Shown here: positions 26,998 to 35,144 of the stretch, piece after piece
Numbering within the stretch: the first letter of the stretch is position 1
Layout: each line of letters starts with the position of its first letter
NCBI RefSeq assembly: GCF_020829625.1
Contig: NZ_JAIVFX010000026.1
Coordinates: 1 to 64,000 of the forward strand
Source of the DNA: Nostoc sp. XA010
GTDB lineage: Bacteria > Cyanobacteriota > Cyanobacteriia > Cyanobacteriales > Nostocaceae
Length of the DNA: 64,000 nucleotides
Reading direction: 5' to 3'
Notes under the pieces: model-generated
Databases searched by the model: none
Told to the model about the DNA's origin: nothing
What the model saw: the letters and a program-made list of their open reading frames with translations, nothing else
Program-made: the position numbers and the translations under genes

Positions 26998-27115
26998 ATG
27001 ACGAGTTCAATCCGTTTAGGTGTGGTGGGAGGTATAGCTCCCATCACTCTGGGCACCAATCTTGACGCGAATACGCCTAGTTGCAACTTCTCTAACTCAT
27101 CTGAACAAACAACAT

Positions 27116-27141
27116 CCCCGGCTTCTGTGAGAAGCCGGGGA
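27116..27141. terminator. Hairpin after the EamA fusion gene
   Basis: TCCCCGGCTTCT and AGAAGCCGGGGA flank GTG-type loop bases; AT-rich sequence with several T residues follows. About 120 bp past the stop codon. Confidence 0.75.
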
Positions 27142-27225
27142 TCTCAATTTTTACGAATAATTTACGACTGCTGTAAGTAAGTGGGTGAGAATAACTCAAA
27201 CTACATTAACTGATGTAATGTAAAA

Positions 27226-27353
27226 AATATTGAGGCGTTGCTGAATTGAAGTATGAATCTGGATGTAGAGACGTAGCAGTGCTACGTCTCTACAAGGATT
27301 TTGGTATTATGCAAAATCATTTTCATACATGGAATCAGCAACGCCAATATTGA
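27226..27353. mobile_element. 112-bp MITE with 8-bp target duplication
   Basis: The body 27234-27345 begins GGCGTTGCTGAATTGAAGTA and ends with the imperfect complement TACATGGAATCAGCAACGCC. It is flanked on both sides by AATATTGA (27226-27233 and 27346-27353). Inside is a perfect palindrome, GTAGAGACGTAGCA-G-TGCTACGTCTCTAC (27265-27293). It has no coding capacity and must rely on a transposase elsewhere. Confidence 0.88.
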
Positions 27354-27360
27354 AATTAGT

Positions 27361-27392
27361 TTGTAGTGAGCGGCTGGAGCCGCTCACTACAA
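27361..27392. repeat. Perfect 15-bp inverted repeat
   Basis: TTGTAGTGAGCGGCT and AGCCGCTCACTACAA around GG. Related shorter pieces (GAGCGAT-AA-ATCGCTCACTAC) occur at 59738-59758 and near 27791. Confidence 0.88.
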
Positions 27393-27898
27393 CACGCTAC
27401 ACAAACACCACATTATTTACGCCATCCTACTTATAGGTGGAGATAGCACTTAATAGATGAGTCAACAGTAATTAGAATAACTTGACTTGTAATATATTTT
27501 TAGGGATTTAGCCTGATACAGATAGGTAAACACGTATATGTAAGCAGTACGAGTAGTACTAACTCAAGCAATTTAGCACGAGTACTTGCTCACAAAGAAG
27601 ATTGGCAAGGAGTTAAGACCATTACAGCACGTTTTGGAACTAGGAGATGAAGAAGTAGCAGAAGTATCTTAGAGTAACCCGGTTTTTAAGCATGGCAGAC
27701 TCAGTAAGCGGGTAAGAATAAAATGAACTATGTTAAACAATGTAAATTTAATTAAATTGGCTTTTATTAGACCTTCAGGGCTTAAAATAGGATTAGAGCC
27801 GCTTACTACAAACCTTTGATTATTCATGCCCACTTACTTATTGGGTTTGGTGAGATGGTATATTTATTTACGTCGGTCTGCACTAGTCAATTTGGTCT

Positions 27899-27928
27899 GC
27901 GTAGGCGTAGCCCGCCGCAGGTATCGCC
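27899..27928. repeat. Dispersed GC-rich repeat, best copy
   Basis: GCGTAGGCGTAGCCCGCCGC then AGGTATCGCC, matching the minus strand of 312-344 with few changes. Confidence 0.8.
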
Positions 27929-28950
27929 TAGACGTTGAGAGAAAGAAGCTTATATCGTAGCTTGCTGCGGATTCTCTTCTTTTGATTTACGCAATTCAAC
28001 CTTCTCAAATATATAAAACAGCGAGGTAAAAAGATACTTAAAAGTAGCCAATGAATTAGTTAAAGCATGAAAATTTAAAATTCTTTCATGAAAAAAATAT
28101 CTAAATAATCATAAAATCCATTATGTTTTATTTATTTGGATTTAACTAATAACTAATTATTCGGCTATTTAGCATAATCAACAAAGTGTAATAACTATGC
28201 AATTAATTCAGAGTAAATCAAGGCTTTCTGTGTAAAATTATCAACACAAAAAGATAATTACGAATCGCATTTAATAGGAAGAAAACAATATCATCAAACC
28301 TTGATTTAGCAAAAATATAAATTATTTAAATAGACATTATTTATAAAGTTTAAAATACATAAATTTGTTCCCAAAGGAAAAAACAATGATATAATGAAGA
28401 ACGAGAATTGAAAAAACGACAGGTATTTTGGAAATTGGAATTAATTGCTCTACTTGATGTCTACTATCTTTCCTCAAGCCAACAGCTTATACGGGTGAGA
28501 CATCATTGGAGGTTGTGAACAAGATGATAGTTCGCAATGAGCCATGTGGCTCAACCTCTGAATGTTTCTACATTTGGGAAGCGATTTCTTTCTAGACCAT
28601 TTCCAATTATCTCTAGTCATTTGTGTGCTAAAAATAATTCGCTAAAGCTGAATAAAAACCATCTTTTTTGAGTAACAGATATCCCAGATAAACCGCGCAA
28701 ACTAGTTTTTACTCCGAGTCGGCATAGTCCCATAATTAAGGTGTAAATAGCTTGACGTTGTTGCTCTAGAAAGATAAAAAACTCAGAGAACTTAAAGGCT
28801 TTATAGATTACTTGCAACACAGTTGACTTTTGGGACGGAAACGGTCATCAAACTGAACTTGCTGATGTCTGTAATTTTCTGGTCAGATGCAAAGACAGTT
28901 ATAGTAACCACAACTAAATCTGCCTTAATACCAGAAAATATACGAAAATG

Positions 28951-28964
28951 GTAGTTTGGGCTAC
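28951..28964. promoter_or_regulatory. Candidate NtcA binding site upstream of hetR
   Basis: GTAGTTTGGGCTAC fits the NtcA consensus GTA-N8-TAC exactly, 127 bp before the hetR start codon. A CATACT (28985-28990) lies about 21 bp downstream, the spacing expected for a class II NtcA promoter's -10 box. NtcA is known to be needed for hetR induction, but the match is short and also forms a small palindrome. Confidence 0.4.
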
Positions 28965-29090
28965 CACCGATTTCATAGTTATCGCATACTAATATAGTCT
29001 GAAGTCAAAACATTGCCTTCAGCCAGGTGTATACTACCTATTTTCAATCCATTAAAAATTCTGTAAACGTGCTATTCAATTGTCTGTAAT

Positions 29091-29990
29091 ATGAGTAACG
29101 ACATAGATCTGATCAAACGTCTTGACCCCAGTGCGATGGATCAGATCATGCTTTATCTGGCTTTTAGTGCCATGCGGACGAGTGGGCACAGGCATGGGGC
29201 ATTTTTAGACGCAGCCGCAACAGCAGCAAAATGTGCAATTTACATGACCTATCTGGAGCAGGGACAAAACCTGCGGATGACAGGGCATTTGCACCACCTG
29301 GAGCCGAAACGGGTAAAAATTATTGTAGAAGAAGTCAGACAGGCTCTAACAGAAGGCAAACTATTAAAGATGCTGGGTTCTCAGGAACCGCGCTATTTAA
29401 TTCAATTGCCTTATGTCTGGCTAGAAAAGTATCCTTGGCAACCGGGGCGATCGCGCGTTCCTGGCACTAGTCTGACAAGTGAAGAAAAAAGACAAATTGA
29501 GCAAAAACTGCCCAGTAATCTACCTGACGCTCAGTTAGTTAGCTCTTTTGAGTTTCTCGATTTGATTGAGTTTTTGCACAGGCGATCGCAAGAAGACTTG
29601 CCACCTGAACACCAAATGCCTTTGAGTGAAGCGTTGGGTGAGCATATCAAGCGCCGTCTGCTCTACTCAGGAACGGTAACACGCATTGATTCTCCTTGGG
29701 GAATGCCCTTCTATGCTCTTACCCGTCCTTTTTATGCCCCCGCAGACGATCAAGAACGCACTTACATCATGGTAGAAGATACCGCTCGGTATTTCCGCAT
29801 GATGAAAAATTGGGCAGAACGGCAACGAAATGCCATGCGCTTACTGGAAGAACTTGATATCCTCCCAGAAAAAATGGAGCAGGCTATGGAAGAATTAGAT
29901 GAAGTTATCCGTGCCTGGGCAGATAAATATCACCAAGACGGGGGTATTCCAGTAATTTTACAGACAGTTTTTGGCGAAAGAGAAAACTAG
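29091..29990 (+). CDS. hetR: HetR, master regulator of heterocyst differentiation
   Basis: The 299-residue product is HetR at full length. Residues tested in Anabaena are present: Cys48 (AAKCAIYM), Ser152 (LVSSFEF), Ser179 (MPLSEAL), Arg223 in the PatS-contact region (DQERTYIM), and Glu253, Glu254 and Asp256 (LLEELDIL). HetR is a DNA-binding dimer or tetramer that turns on hetP, hetZ, patS and itself when combined nitrogen is lacking, and is blocked by PatS/HetN RGSGR peptides. ATG start. The gene stands alone behind a 2.1-kb leader with a candidate NtcA box. Confidence 0.99.
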   Translation: MSNDIDLIKRLDPSAMDQIMLYLAFSAMRTSGHRHGAFLDAAATAAKCAIYMTYLEQGQNLRMTGHLHHLEPKRVKIIVEEVRQALTEGKLLKMLGSQEPRYLIQLPYVWLEKYPWQPGRSRVPGTSLTSEEKRQIEQKLPSNLPDAQLVSSFEFLDLIEFLHRRSQEDLPPEHQMPLSEALGEHIKRRLLYSGTVTRIDSPWGMPFYALTRPFYAPADDQERTYIMVEDTARYFRMMKNWAERQRNAMRLLEELDILPEKMEQAMEELDEVIRAWADKYHQDGGIPVILQTVFGEREN

Positions 29991-30200
29991 CACCGCAGGG
30001 CGGAAGTCAAAAGTCAAAAGGCTTTAATTGTGGGCTTTCTGGCTGTAATGAAATGGTAATTTATTTTTGCCGGACTCTACTAGTAGAGCTACACAAAATT
30101 TAAAAAGCTTACTTTATAAGCTTTCCACTGATTTTGTCCGTTGCTTAATAGTAGGGATATGGTTGGTCTATTTACATTGTAACACTGTACTAGTAGTAGT

Positions 30201-30232
30201 ACAAAAGTCACAAGCGATTTTGTGACTTTTGT
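30201..30232. terminator. Perfect 13-bp hairpin after hetR
   Basis: ACAAAAGTCACAA and TTGTGACTTTTGT around GCGATT. AT-rich; about 210 bp past hetR. It could end hetR transcripts, or be a small repeat. Confidence 0.55.
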
Positions 30233-30352
30233 GTTGTAAGTGTTTAGTTTGCATAATTTGCAAGCAGAGGACAATTATACGCCGAAGTCCTGTTGGCCCA
30301 GTATATGCAATTTAAATGTGGAACATTACCTATCAATTTAAACGTGACAAAC

Positions 30353-30386
30353 TAGTAGGGTGGATATTAGAATATCCACCCTACTA
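30353..30386. terminator. Perfect 16-bp hairpin downstream of the 30414-31130 gene
   Basis: TAGTAGGGTGGATATT and AATATCCACCCTACTA around AG, 27 bp past the stop codon of the minus-strand gene. Likely terminator for that gene and perhaps for hetR read-through. Confidence 0.7.
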
Positions 30387-30413
30387 ATTAAAGTCAATTA
30401 CAAAGGATTGTAA

Positions 30414-31130
30414 TTAATTCGTCGTGCCGGGTTGCGTTGGCACAATCGGTTGCGTTGGAATAACCGGTTGTGTTGGAACACTTGGTTGCGTTGGAACACT
30501 CGGTTGTGTTGGAAATGGGACAGTCTCTAAACTTGGATTTGAACCCGCAGGTATTATAGTTGACGGTGGAGAGGAAGATGAAGCACCGATAACACTATCA
30601 TCAGCACTGATACAACTATCTAACGCCTGTGTAGCAGGAAAGTCGATTTGACTACGCAAGCCAACCACACACTGTCCAAAGCGCACGGGTAACAAACTAC
30701 GTCCACAGTAATCTAGAACTGCCAGATTAGCTTCTTCCTTGGTACTTAAGCTGACGCCAACTACACAGGTAGCTAACTCCTCAGGACGCCGGGCCCTCCC
30801 ACAAGTAGAAAGCGCATCTGTCGCGGCAATTTGGGTTTGCTTCTCAATTTTAACCACGCAAGCAGCCAAATCTTTTGGACGCAGTGCTGCTGCACAACCT
30901 TGTGATGCCGCTTCTGCCGTTACACCCACGCTCAAAAGGCGACCTGCACAGACACTATAATCATTGTTGTAGGAAGCAGCGATCGCTGTATTGGGTAAGA
31001 TCGTTGCCAAGCATCCAGCTATAGCCAAAACTGGTACTGTTAAAATCCTGGAGGTGGAACTGGCTTGTTTGTTCTTACCTCTATTAACCGCTTTATTGCT
31101 CATTGACGTTGCCATTCTCCAAACACCCAA
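30414..31130 (-). CDS. Exported protein with repeated Cys motif and PTQP tail
   Basis: The 238-residue product has a likely signal peptide (hydrophobic LTVPVLAIAGCLATILP, cleavage near AIAAS, residue 52). After it comes a region with four approximate repeats of the pattern C-A/V--L---V-------C, for example YSVCAGRLLSVGV, GCAAALRPKDLAACVV, STCGRARRPEELATCVV and DYCGRSLLPVRFGQCVV, with Cys pairs about 16-20 residues apart. The C-terminus is a linker of PTQPSV/PTQPIV repeats. Cyanobacterial family of unknown function; probably periplasmic or cell surface with disulfides. An ATG at 31115 (MATS) is an alternative start. Lone gene, convergent with hetR. Confidence 0.7.
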   Translation of the reverse strand: MGVWRMATSMSNKAVNRGKNKQASSTSRILTVPVLAIAGCLATILPNTAIAASYNNDYSVCAGRLLSVGVTAEAASQGCAAALRPKDLAACVVKIEKQTQIAATDALSTCGRARRPEELATCVVGVSLSTKEEANLAVLDYCGRSLLPVRFGQCVVGLRSQIDFPATQALDSCISADDSVIGASSSSPPSTIIPAGSNPSLETVPFPTQPSVPTQPSVPTQPVIPTQPIVPTQPGTTN

Positions 31131-31339
31131 GGTTATGCTAACTCAAATATCTTAAAAATCCTCTGCAATTAAAGAATTTCAGCATTAGCAAGGTATAGAC
31201 ATAATTAATTATGTCGGAAATTATGTTAATATAACTGTTTGAAAGATAAGTAGACAACGTAAAAAGTATTTCAGAGTAAGAATACTGCGTAAACCAATCT
31301 GATGATTGAGTAGTCTACGAAACTAAATAAACACAAAAA

Positions 31340-31523
31340 AGTTATTGGCAGGAGTCCGGCGTGACAGGTCGGAATTCAGGCTTGGAAGCTAGTGTGTCGG
31401 TACCGACTTAAAGCAACTAGCGTAAAAGTTGATGCCTCTACTTTGGTAGGATACGTCATACCAAGGCAAGCACCCTCAAAAAACCAAGAATCCCCTGATT
31501 TTTAATCAGTGGTATGTCAACAT
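31340..31523 (+). mobile_element. IS200/IS605-type right-end remnant before rpsD
   Basis: The end at about 31483-31520 has the layout of a cyanobacterial IS605-group right end: CCAAGAATCCCC, a small hairpin (CCCCTGATT/AATCAGTGG) and a closing GTCAA. Upstream, 31343-31410 has an open frame for a short tail (VTGRNSGLEASVSVPT, stop) that could be the last codons of a TnpB gene, followed by a structured stretch, as in transposon-encoded omega RNAs. No TnpA or TnpB body remains. It ends about 50 bp before the rpsD start codon. The 438-bp gap 31131-31568 is otherwise AT-rich. Confidence 0.5.
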
Positions 31524-31568
31524 AGAATGTTTGGGTAAAGTTTAAACAGGATTAGATTAAGGAAACTC

Positions 31569-32177
31569 ATGTCCCGATATAGAGGGCCACGCCTCAGAAT
31601 TGTACGCCGCTTGGGCGATTTACCAGGATTAACTCGTAAAAGCGCCAGACGCGCTTACCCGCCTGGTATGCATGGTCAGAACCGCAAGAAGCGCTCTGAG
31701 TATGCTATCCGTCTAGAAGAAAAGCAAAAGCTCCGCTTCAACTACGGTTTGACTGAAAAGCAATTGCTGCGCTATGTGCGGAAAGCCAGACGTGTTACTG
31801 GTTCTACCGGACAAGTGTTGCTACAATTGCTAGAAATGCGCTTGGATAATACCGTTTTCCGTTTGGGTATAGCCCCGACTATCCCAGCAGCTCGTCAACT
31901 AGTAAATCACGGACACGTAACTGTTAACGGTCGTGTGGTTAATATTGCCAGCTATCAATGCCGTCCTGGTGAAGTAATTGCGGTCAGGGATCGGGCACAA
32001 TCACGGAAGTTGGTGGAAGCTAACTTACAATATCCCGGTTTGGCAAACCTCCCCAGTCATTTGGAGTTTGACAAAAATAAGTTGGTTGGTAGAGTCAACA
32101 GCGTTATTGAACGCGAATGGGTGGCACTACAAGTTAACGAACTACTTGTGGTGGAATACTACTCACGACAAGCTTAA
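31569..32177 (+). CDS. rpsD: 30S ribosomal protein S4
   Basis: The 202-residue protein is S4, which binds 16S rRNA early in small-subunit assembly. It opens SRYRGPRLRIVRRLGDLPGL, has the family segment KQKLRFNYGLTEKQLLRYVRKA and the S4 RNA-binding domain LLEMRLDNTVFRLGIAPTIPAARQLVNHGHVTVNGR. Length is standard. ATG with GGAAAC before it. In cyanobacteria rpsD is a single gene, as here, away from the large ribosomal clusters. Confidence 0.98.
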   Translation: MSRYRGPRLRIVRRLGDLPGLTRKSARRAYPPGMHGQNRKKRSEYAIRLEEKQKLRFNYGLTEKQLLRYVRKARRVTGSTGQVLLQLLEMRLDNTVFRLGIAPTIPAARQLVNHGHVTVNGRVVNIASYQCRPGEVIAVRDRAQSRKLVEANLQYPGLANLPSHLEFDKNKLVGRVNSVIEREWVALQVNELLVVEYYSRQA

Positions 32178-32180
32178 ACA

Positions 32181-32255
32181 GTTAAGAGTTAGGAGTTATG
32201 AGTTAGGAGTTGCAAGACGATAATTCCTAACTCCTCACTTTTAACTCCTAACTAT
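32181..32255. repeat. Heptamer arrays as an inverted pair between rpsD and moaA
   Basis: GTTAGGA/GTTATGA units at about 32181-32213 face TCCTAACTCC units at about 32223-32253, so the RNA from either strand can fold back. It lies between two convergent stops and may act as a terminator. Confidence 0.8.
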
Positions 32256-32257
32256 TT

Positions 32258-33244
32258 TCATCCACCAATTTGCGACATGGTGCGGGTATATGTACCTGAA
32301 ATGCCAGAATCGCGCCCTTTAAAGTTAATTTCTGGCTTGATTCCAAGTAAATGCCTCACCTGCTCTTGTAATTGAGCGGTGCTAGTGCCAAAACGCAGAG
32401 CAGTTTTTAAATCTATTTGACCAGTTTCATTTAATAAACAAGGACGCAGCCAGCCATCAGCACTCAGGCGCATCCGGTTACAACGATCGCAAAAACATTC
32501 CGACATTTGACTAATAAATCCCAGTGTCCCCTTCGCGCCGGGAATTTGAAATACATCAGCAGGCCCAGCACCACGAACTTGTGATTCTGTCAAGCCCCAG
32601 CGATCGCGAATACGTTCTCGTAAATCGGCTGAAGATACCCAACCGCGATCGCCAAACAAATGCACATTACCAATGGGCATAAATTCAATAAAACGAACGT
32701 GCCACTGTTTATCAATTGTCAGGGCGGCTAAATCTAGAACTTCGTGGTCATTAACACCAGGAATCACCACCACATTCAGCTTCAGGGGGTCGAATCCGAC
32801 CTGATGGGCAGCTTGAATGCCCTGCCAAACTTGTTGCCAACGAGAACGCCCGTGATTACCAATAATTTGATCAAAAATGTCGGGATCAAGCGAGTCCAGA
32901 CTAATATTAATTCGTCGCAGACCTGCGTTGTAGAGGTTTTGTGCCATCGGAGCCAGCAAAAAACCGTTGGTGGTCATTGAGAGGTCTTGAGTTTCGGGGA
33001 GACTTGCGATCGCCCTTACTAAATCTACCACGCGCGGACGCAACAAGGGTTCACCCCCAGTCAACCGAAACTGCTTAAAGCCTACTGGAATAAATACCTC
33101 TTCAATTAAGGTGAGTAGTTCTTCATCAGTCAACATCTGTTGCTTGAGAATATAATCCAGTTCTACTCCCTCTGGCATACAGTATTGACAACGAAAATTG
33201 CAGCGATCGATTAAGCTTATCCGGAGGTAGTCTACCTGATTCAT
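32258..33244 (-). CDS. moaA: GTP 3',8-cyclase MoaA
   Basis: The 328-residue radical-SAM enzyme starts molybdenum cofactor synthesis from GTP. The N-terminal SAM cluster is DRCNFRCQYCMP (CxxxCxxC), the glycine-rich FRLTGGEPLLR follows, and the C-terminal second 4Fe-4S site is CFCDRCNRMRLSADGWLRPC. The end GG of the mature protein (SQIGG), needed for catalysis, is present. ATG start. Convergent with rpsD. Confidence 0.97.
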   Translation of the reverse strand: MNQVDYLRISLIDRCNFRCQYCMPEGVELDYILKQQMLTDEELLTLIEEVFIPVGFKQFRLTGGEPLLRPRVVDLVRAIASLPETQDLSMTTNGFLLAPMAQNLYNAGLRRINISLDSLDPDIFDQIIGNHGRSRWQQVWQGIQAAHQVGFDPLKLNVVVIPGVNDHEVLDLAALTIDKQWHVRFIEFMPIGNVHLFGDRGWVSSADLRERIRDRWGLTESQVRGAGPADVFQIPGAKGTLGFISQMSECFCDRCNRMRLSADGWLRPCLLNETGQIDLKTALRFGTSTAQLQEQVRHLLGIKPEINFKGRDSGISGTYTRTMSQIGG

Positions 33245-33406
33245 CGTTTTATTTTTATTGTCTCTGATTAATTAAAGACTTTACAAAGTTGGTTTACGCC
33301 TTCGTACTATATTTGTTGTAACTCAAGATACCATACTTCCCCTTAAGTGAGAGTCCACAGATTGTGGCATAATAAGCCGATCGCATCCACTAGTTAGTCA
33401 TCAATC

Positions 33407-34438
33407 GTGCAAGACACCGACTCCATCAACGACCTTGCTGCTGCTCTACTACAGCCAGCAGATATCAGCTTTGAACTGCCCGATCCAGAAGATGAACAGA
33501 TTCTAGAATCAGATTTTCAACAGCAGCTAGAAGTAGCGTGGCAGGTATGCGATCGCTTTGATTTGCAAACTGAAATCTGGCGGGGGCGAATTTTACGCGC
33601 TATCCGCGACAGAGAGAAAGTTGGTGGTGACGGACGCGGTACTGGCTTTCTGCGCTGGCTAAAAGAGCGGGAAATCAGCAAAAGTCAAGCATATTCCTGG
33701 ATTCAACTGGCGAATAGTGCCGATACTCTCATCGAAGACGGTAAACTTGATCCCGGAACTGTAAACAACTTCAGCAAAAGGGCATTTGTTGAAACCTCCA
33801 AAGCAGTCCCAGAAGTGCAACAGATGGTGAGTGAAGCTGCCCAAAAAGGCGATCGCATCACCAGGCGGGAAGTGCGTCAACTCAGCGATGAATGGACAGC
33901 CATGTCCTCAGATTTATTACCCGAAGCAGTTAAAGAAAAAGCAGCAGATAATACCCTTCCCCCACGCTACATTGCCCCACTGGTGAAGGAAATGGAAAAA
34001 CTGCCAGAAGCGCACCAAAAGTTTATCCAAAAGGAAATTGCTGCTAATCCTGATGTGGATACCCTCAAACAGGTAACTACAGAAGCGCGTAACTTAGCCA
34101 AATATCTGAAAGGGGCGGCTCAAGTTCAGGCACTGACGAAGGAAGATGTTGATATTGAAACAGCCTTAGAAGAAGCGCAAAGAGTCGGCTGTTTGAGCAT
34201 TGCTGCTGATTTGGTCAATCAAGCATCGCAAATTGAACAAACGATCGCTAAATTGTACATGACTTGGAAACGGATCGGTAATTTAGCAGATCGATTATAT
34301 GTAGATACAGGTGCAAGTACACCCAACTTGCGATCGCTCCTCACTTGCTTGGAACCTCTAGGTGGTGAAATCATGGAATTGCAACTTAGTGGTGCGACTG
34401 AACACACTATACGTCTGCAAATTCAAGAGACGAGTTAA
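33407..34438 (+). CDS. Cyanobacterial protein of unknown function, 343 aa
   Basis: The product starts at a GTG (QDTDSINDLAAALLQP) and is acidic and helical. A central segment, EIWRGRILRAIRDREKVGGDGRGTGFLRWLKEREISKSQAYSWIQLA, looks like a helix-turn-helix of the type seen in plasmid and phage proteins that sense gamete-like replication cues (DUF3102-type), followed by charged helices. I do not assign a function; DNA binding is a guess. It is divergent from moaA, and a GC-rich repeat mosaic separates it from the brnA-brnT pair. Confidence 0.6.
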   Translation: MQDTDSINDLAAALLQPADISFELPDPEDEQILESDFQQQLEVAWQVCDRFDLQTEIWRGRILRAIRDREKVGGDGRGTGFLRWLKEREISKSQAYSWIQLANSADTLIEDGKLDPGTVNNFSKRAFVETSKAVPEVQQMVSEAAQKGDRITRREVRQLSDEWTAMSSDLLPEAVKEKAADNTLPPRYIAPLVKEMEKLPEAHQKFIQKEIAANPDVDTLKQVTTEARNLAKYLKGAAQVQALTKEDVDIETALEEAQRVGCLSIAADLVNQASQIEQTIAKLYMTWKRIGNLADRLYVDTGASTPNLRSLLTCLEPLGGEIMELQLSGATEHTIRLQIQETS

Positions 34439-34445
34439 AGAATAG

Positions 34446-34545
34446 GCAATAGCGATGCCGTTTGCAAAGCGTCTGTCTGCGACACGCTGCTCGTTCGCGT
34501 CAGCGTCCCGCAGGGAACGTAGAGAAGACTGGCTACGCCGGAGCA
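34446..34545. repeat. GC-rich repeat mosaic
   Basis: Short palindromic pieces (GCAAAGCGTCTGTCTGCG, GACACGCTGC, CCCGCAGGGAACG, GGCTACGCC) pack a gap between two convergent genes. Similar mosaics are at 5510-5605, 23980-24025 and 38160-38330. Confidence 0.7.
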
Positions 34546-34547
34546 AT

Positions 34548-34778
34548 TTATCTTTCAGCCTTTGGAATTGCTGAGAGTAAGGCACGGAGAGCGTTGTTAA
34601 CAGCTTCTGATGTTTTGAATATCTCAGCGACATCAGCATCTAGGGTAACTGTCAAAGGAGCTTTTTCTTGCTGACTGGCGAAACGGTTGGGCAAGGCTTT
34701 GCGATAATCAAAGTTATACTCTGGAAGCAAGTCATCGTCTGCGTTGTTGTGGAATTCAGAAGCCTGTGAATTCTTCAT
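34548..34778 (-). CDS. brnA: BrnA-like antitoxin
   Basis: The 76-residue product ends in a ribbon-helix-helix type segment (PLTVTLDADVAEIFKTSEAVNNALRALLSAI) after a flexible front (LPEYNFDYRKALPNRFA) typical of BrnA/CopG-like antitoxins. It overlaps the 3' end of the toxin gene by 23 bp, so the two are co-translated, toxin first, as in other brnTA operons. It should bind BrnT and repress the operon promoter upstream of 35043. Confidence 0.85.
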   Translation of the reverse strand: MKNSQASEFHNNADDDLLPEYNFDYRKALPNRFASQQEKAPLTVTLDADVAEIFKTSEAVNNALRALLSAIPKAER

Positions 34779-35043
34779 AATCTCTTCGTTCTTTCTTGGT
34801 TGCTAGACGTGCGCTAATGATACGGATAACGTTTGCTCTTTGTGTAAAACAGACCAATAACAGGCGATTGTCTTGGTCATGTCCGATGATGATTTCCCGA
34901 CGTTCACCAAGAGAGTGCCATTCATCGTTGAATATGTAAGCTAGAGAGTCGTTGAAGACTGTCTTAGCCGCTTCAAAGCTGATGCAGTGCTTGTTGAGAT
35001 TCAAACTAGCTTTTTGGTTATCCCACTCAAATTCTAAATTCAT
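34756..35043 (-). CDS. brnT: BrnT-like ribonuclease toxin
   Basis: The 95-residue product has the BrnT plan: FEWDNQKASLNLNKHCISFEAA, then the strands REIIIGHDQDNRLLLVCFTQR and VIRIISARLATKKERRDYEEF. BrnT folds like RelE-type mRNA/RNA nucleases; the conserved R-S/A-A-R-x-A-x-x-x-E pattern near the C-terminus is visible as SARLATKKER. It is the first gene of the pair with brnA. Confidence 0.88.
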   Translation of the reverse strand: MNLEFEWDNQKASLNLNKHCISFEAAKTVFNDSLAYIFNDEWHSLGERREIIIGHDQDNRLLLVCFTQRANVIRIISARLATKKERRDYEEFTGF

Positions 35044-35144
35044 GCCTTGATATGAGGCTACTCTACTTGCAATAACCTCTACTTACAAAACTTAATTTTT
35101 TCTAAGAGCTGATTCGCAAAGAGAATCTCGCCATATCTCAAATT

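Larger units (their letters stand above)
26998..29090. other. 2.1-kb gene-poor leader of hetR
   Basis: Contents in order: a hairpin terminator (27116-27141), a 112-bp MITE with target duplication (27226-27353), a 32-bp palindrome (27361-27392), a possible decayed gene (27560-27670, one frame reads GKELRPLQHVLELGDEEVAEVS before a stop), the GC-rich repeat (27899-27928), a very AT-rich stretch (about 28050-28420), and a candidate NtcA box (28951-28964). In Anabaena hetR has a long leader with several transcription starts, so a long non-coding stretch here is expected. No PatS/PatX-like pentapeptide (RGSGR, RGTGR) was found by eye. Confidence 0.7.
29991..30413. other. Gap after hetR with two perfect hairpins
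   Basis: Convergent gap between hetR and a minus-strand gene. It holds AAGTCAAAAG repeats (about 30006-30020), the hairpins at 30201-30232 and 30353-30386, and AT-rich sequence. A 61-codon minus-strand frame (30089-30274) has no recognised feature and overlaps the first hairpin; not called. Confidence 0.7.

Noticed and set aside
28617..28820. 67-codon minus-strand frame in the hetR leader
   Set aside because: Hydrophobic and AT-driven composition; sits in a non-coding leader and has no motif.
26998..30413. PatS- or PatX-like peptide gene next to hetR
   Set aside because: I looked on both strands for RGSGR, RGTGR or HGTGR at the end of a short frame and found none.
31340..31540. Small stable RNA gene (tmRNA, SRP RNA, 6S) before rpsD
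   Set aside because: No tmRNA, SRP or RNase P signature; the end fits an IS605-type right end better.
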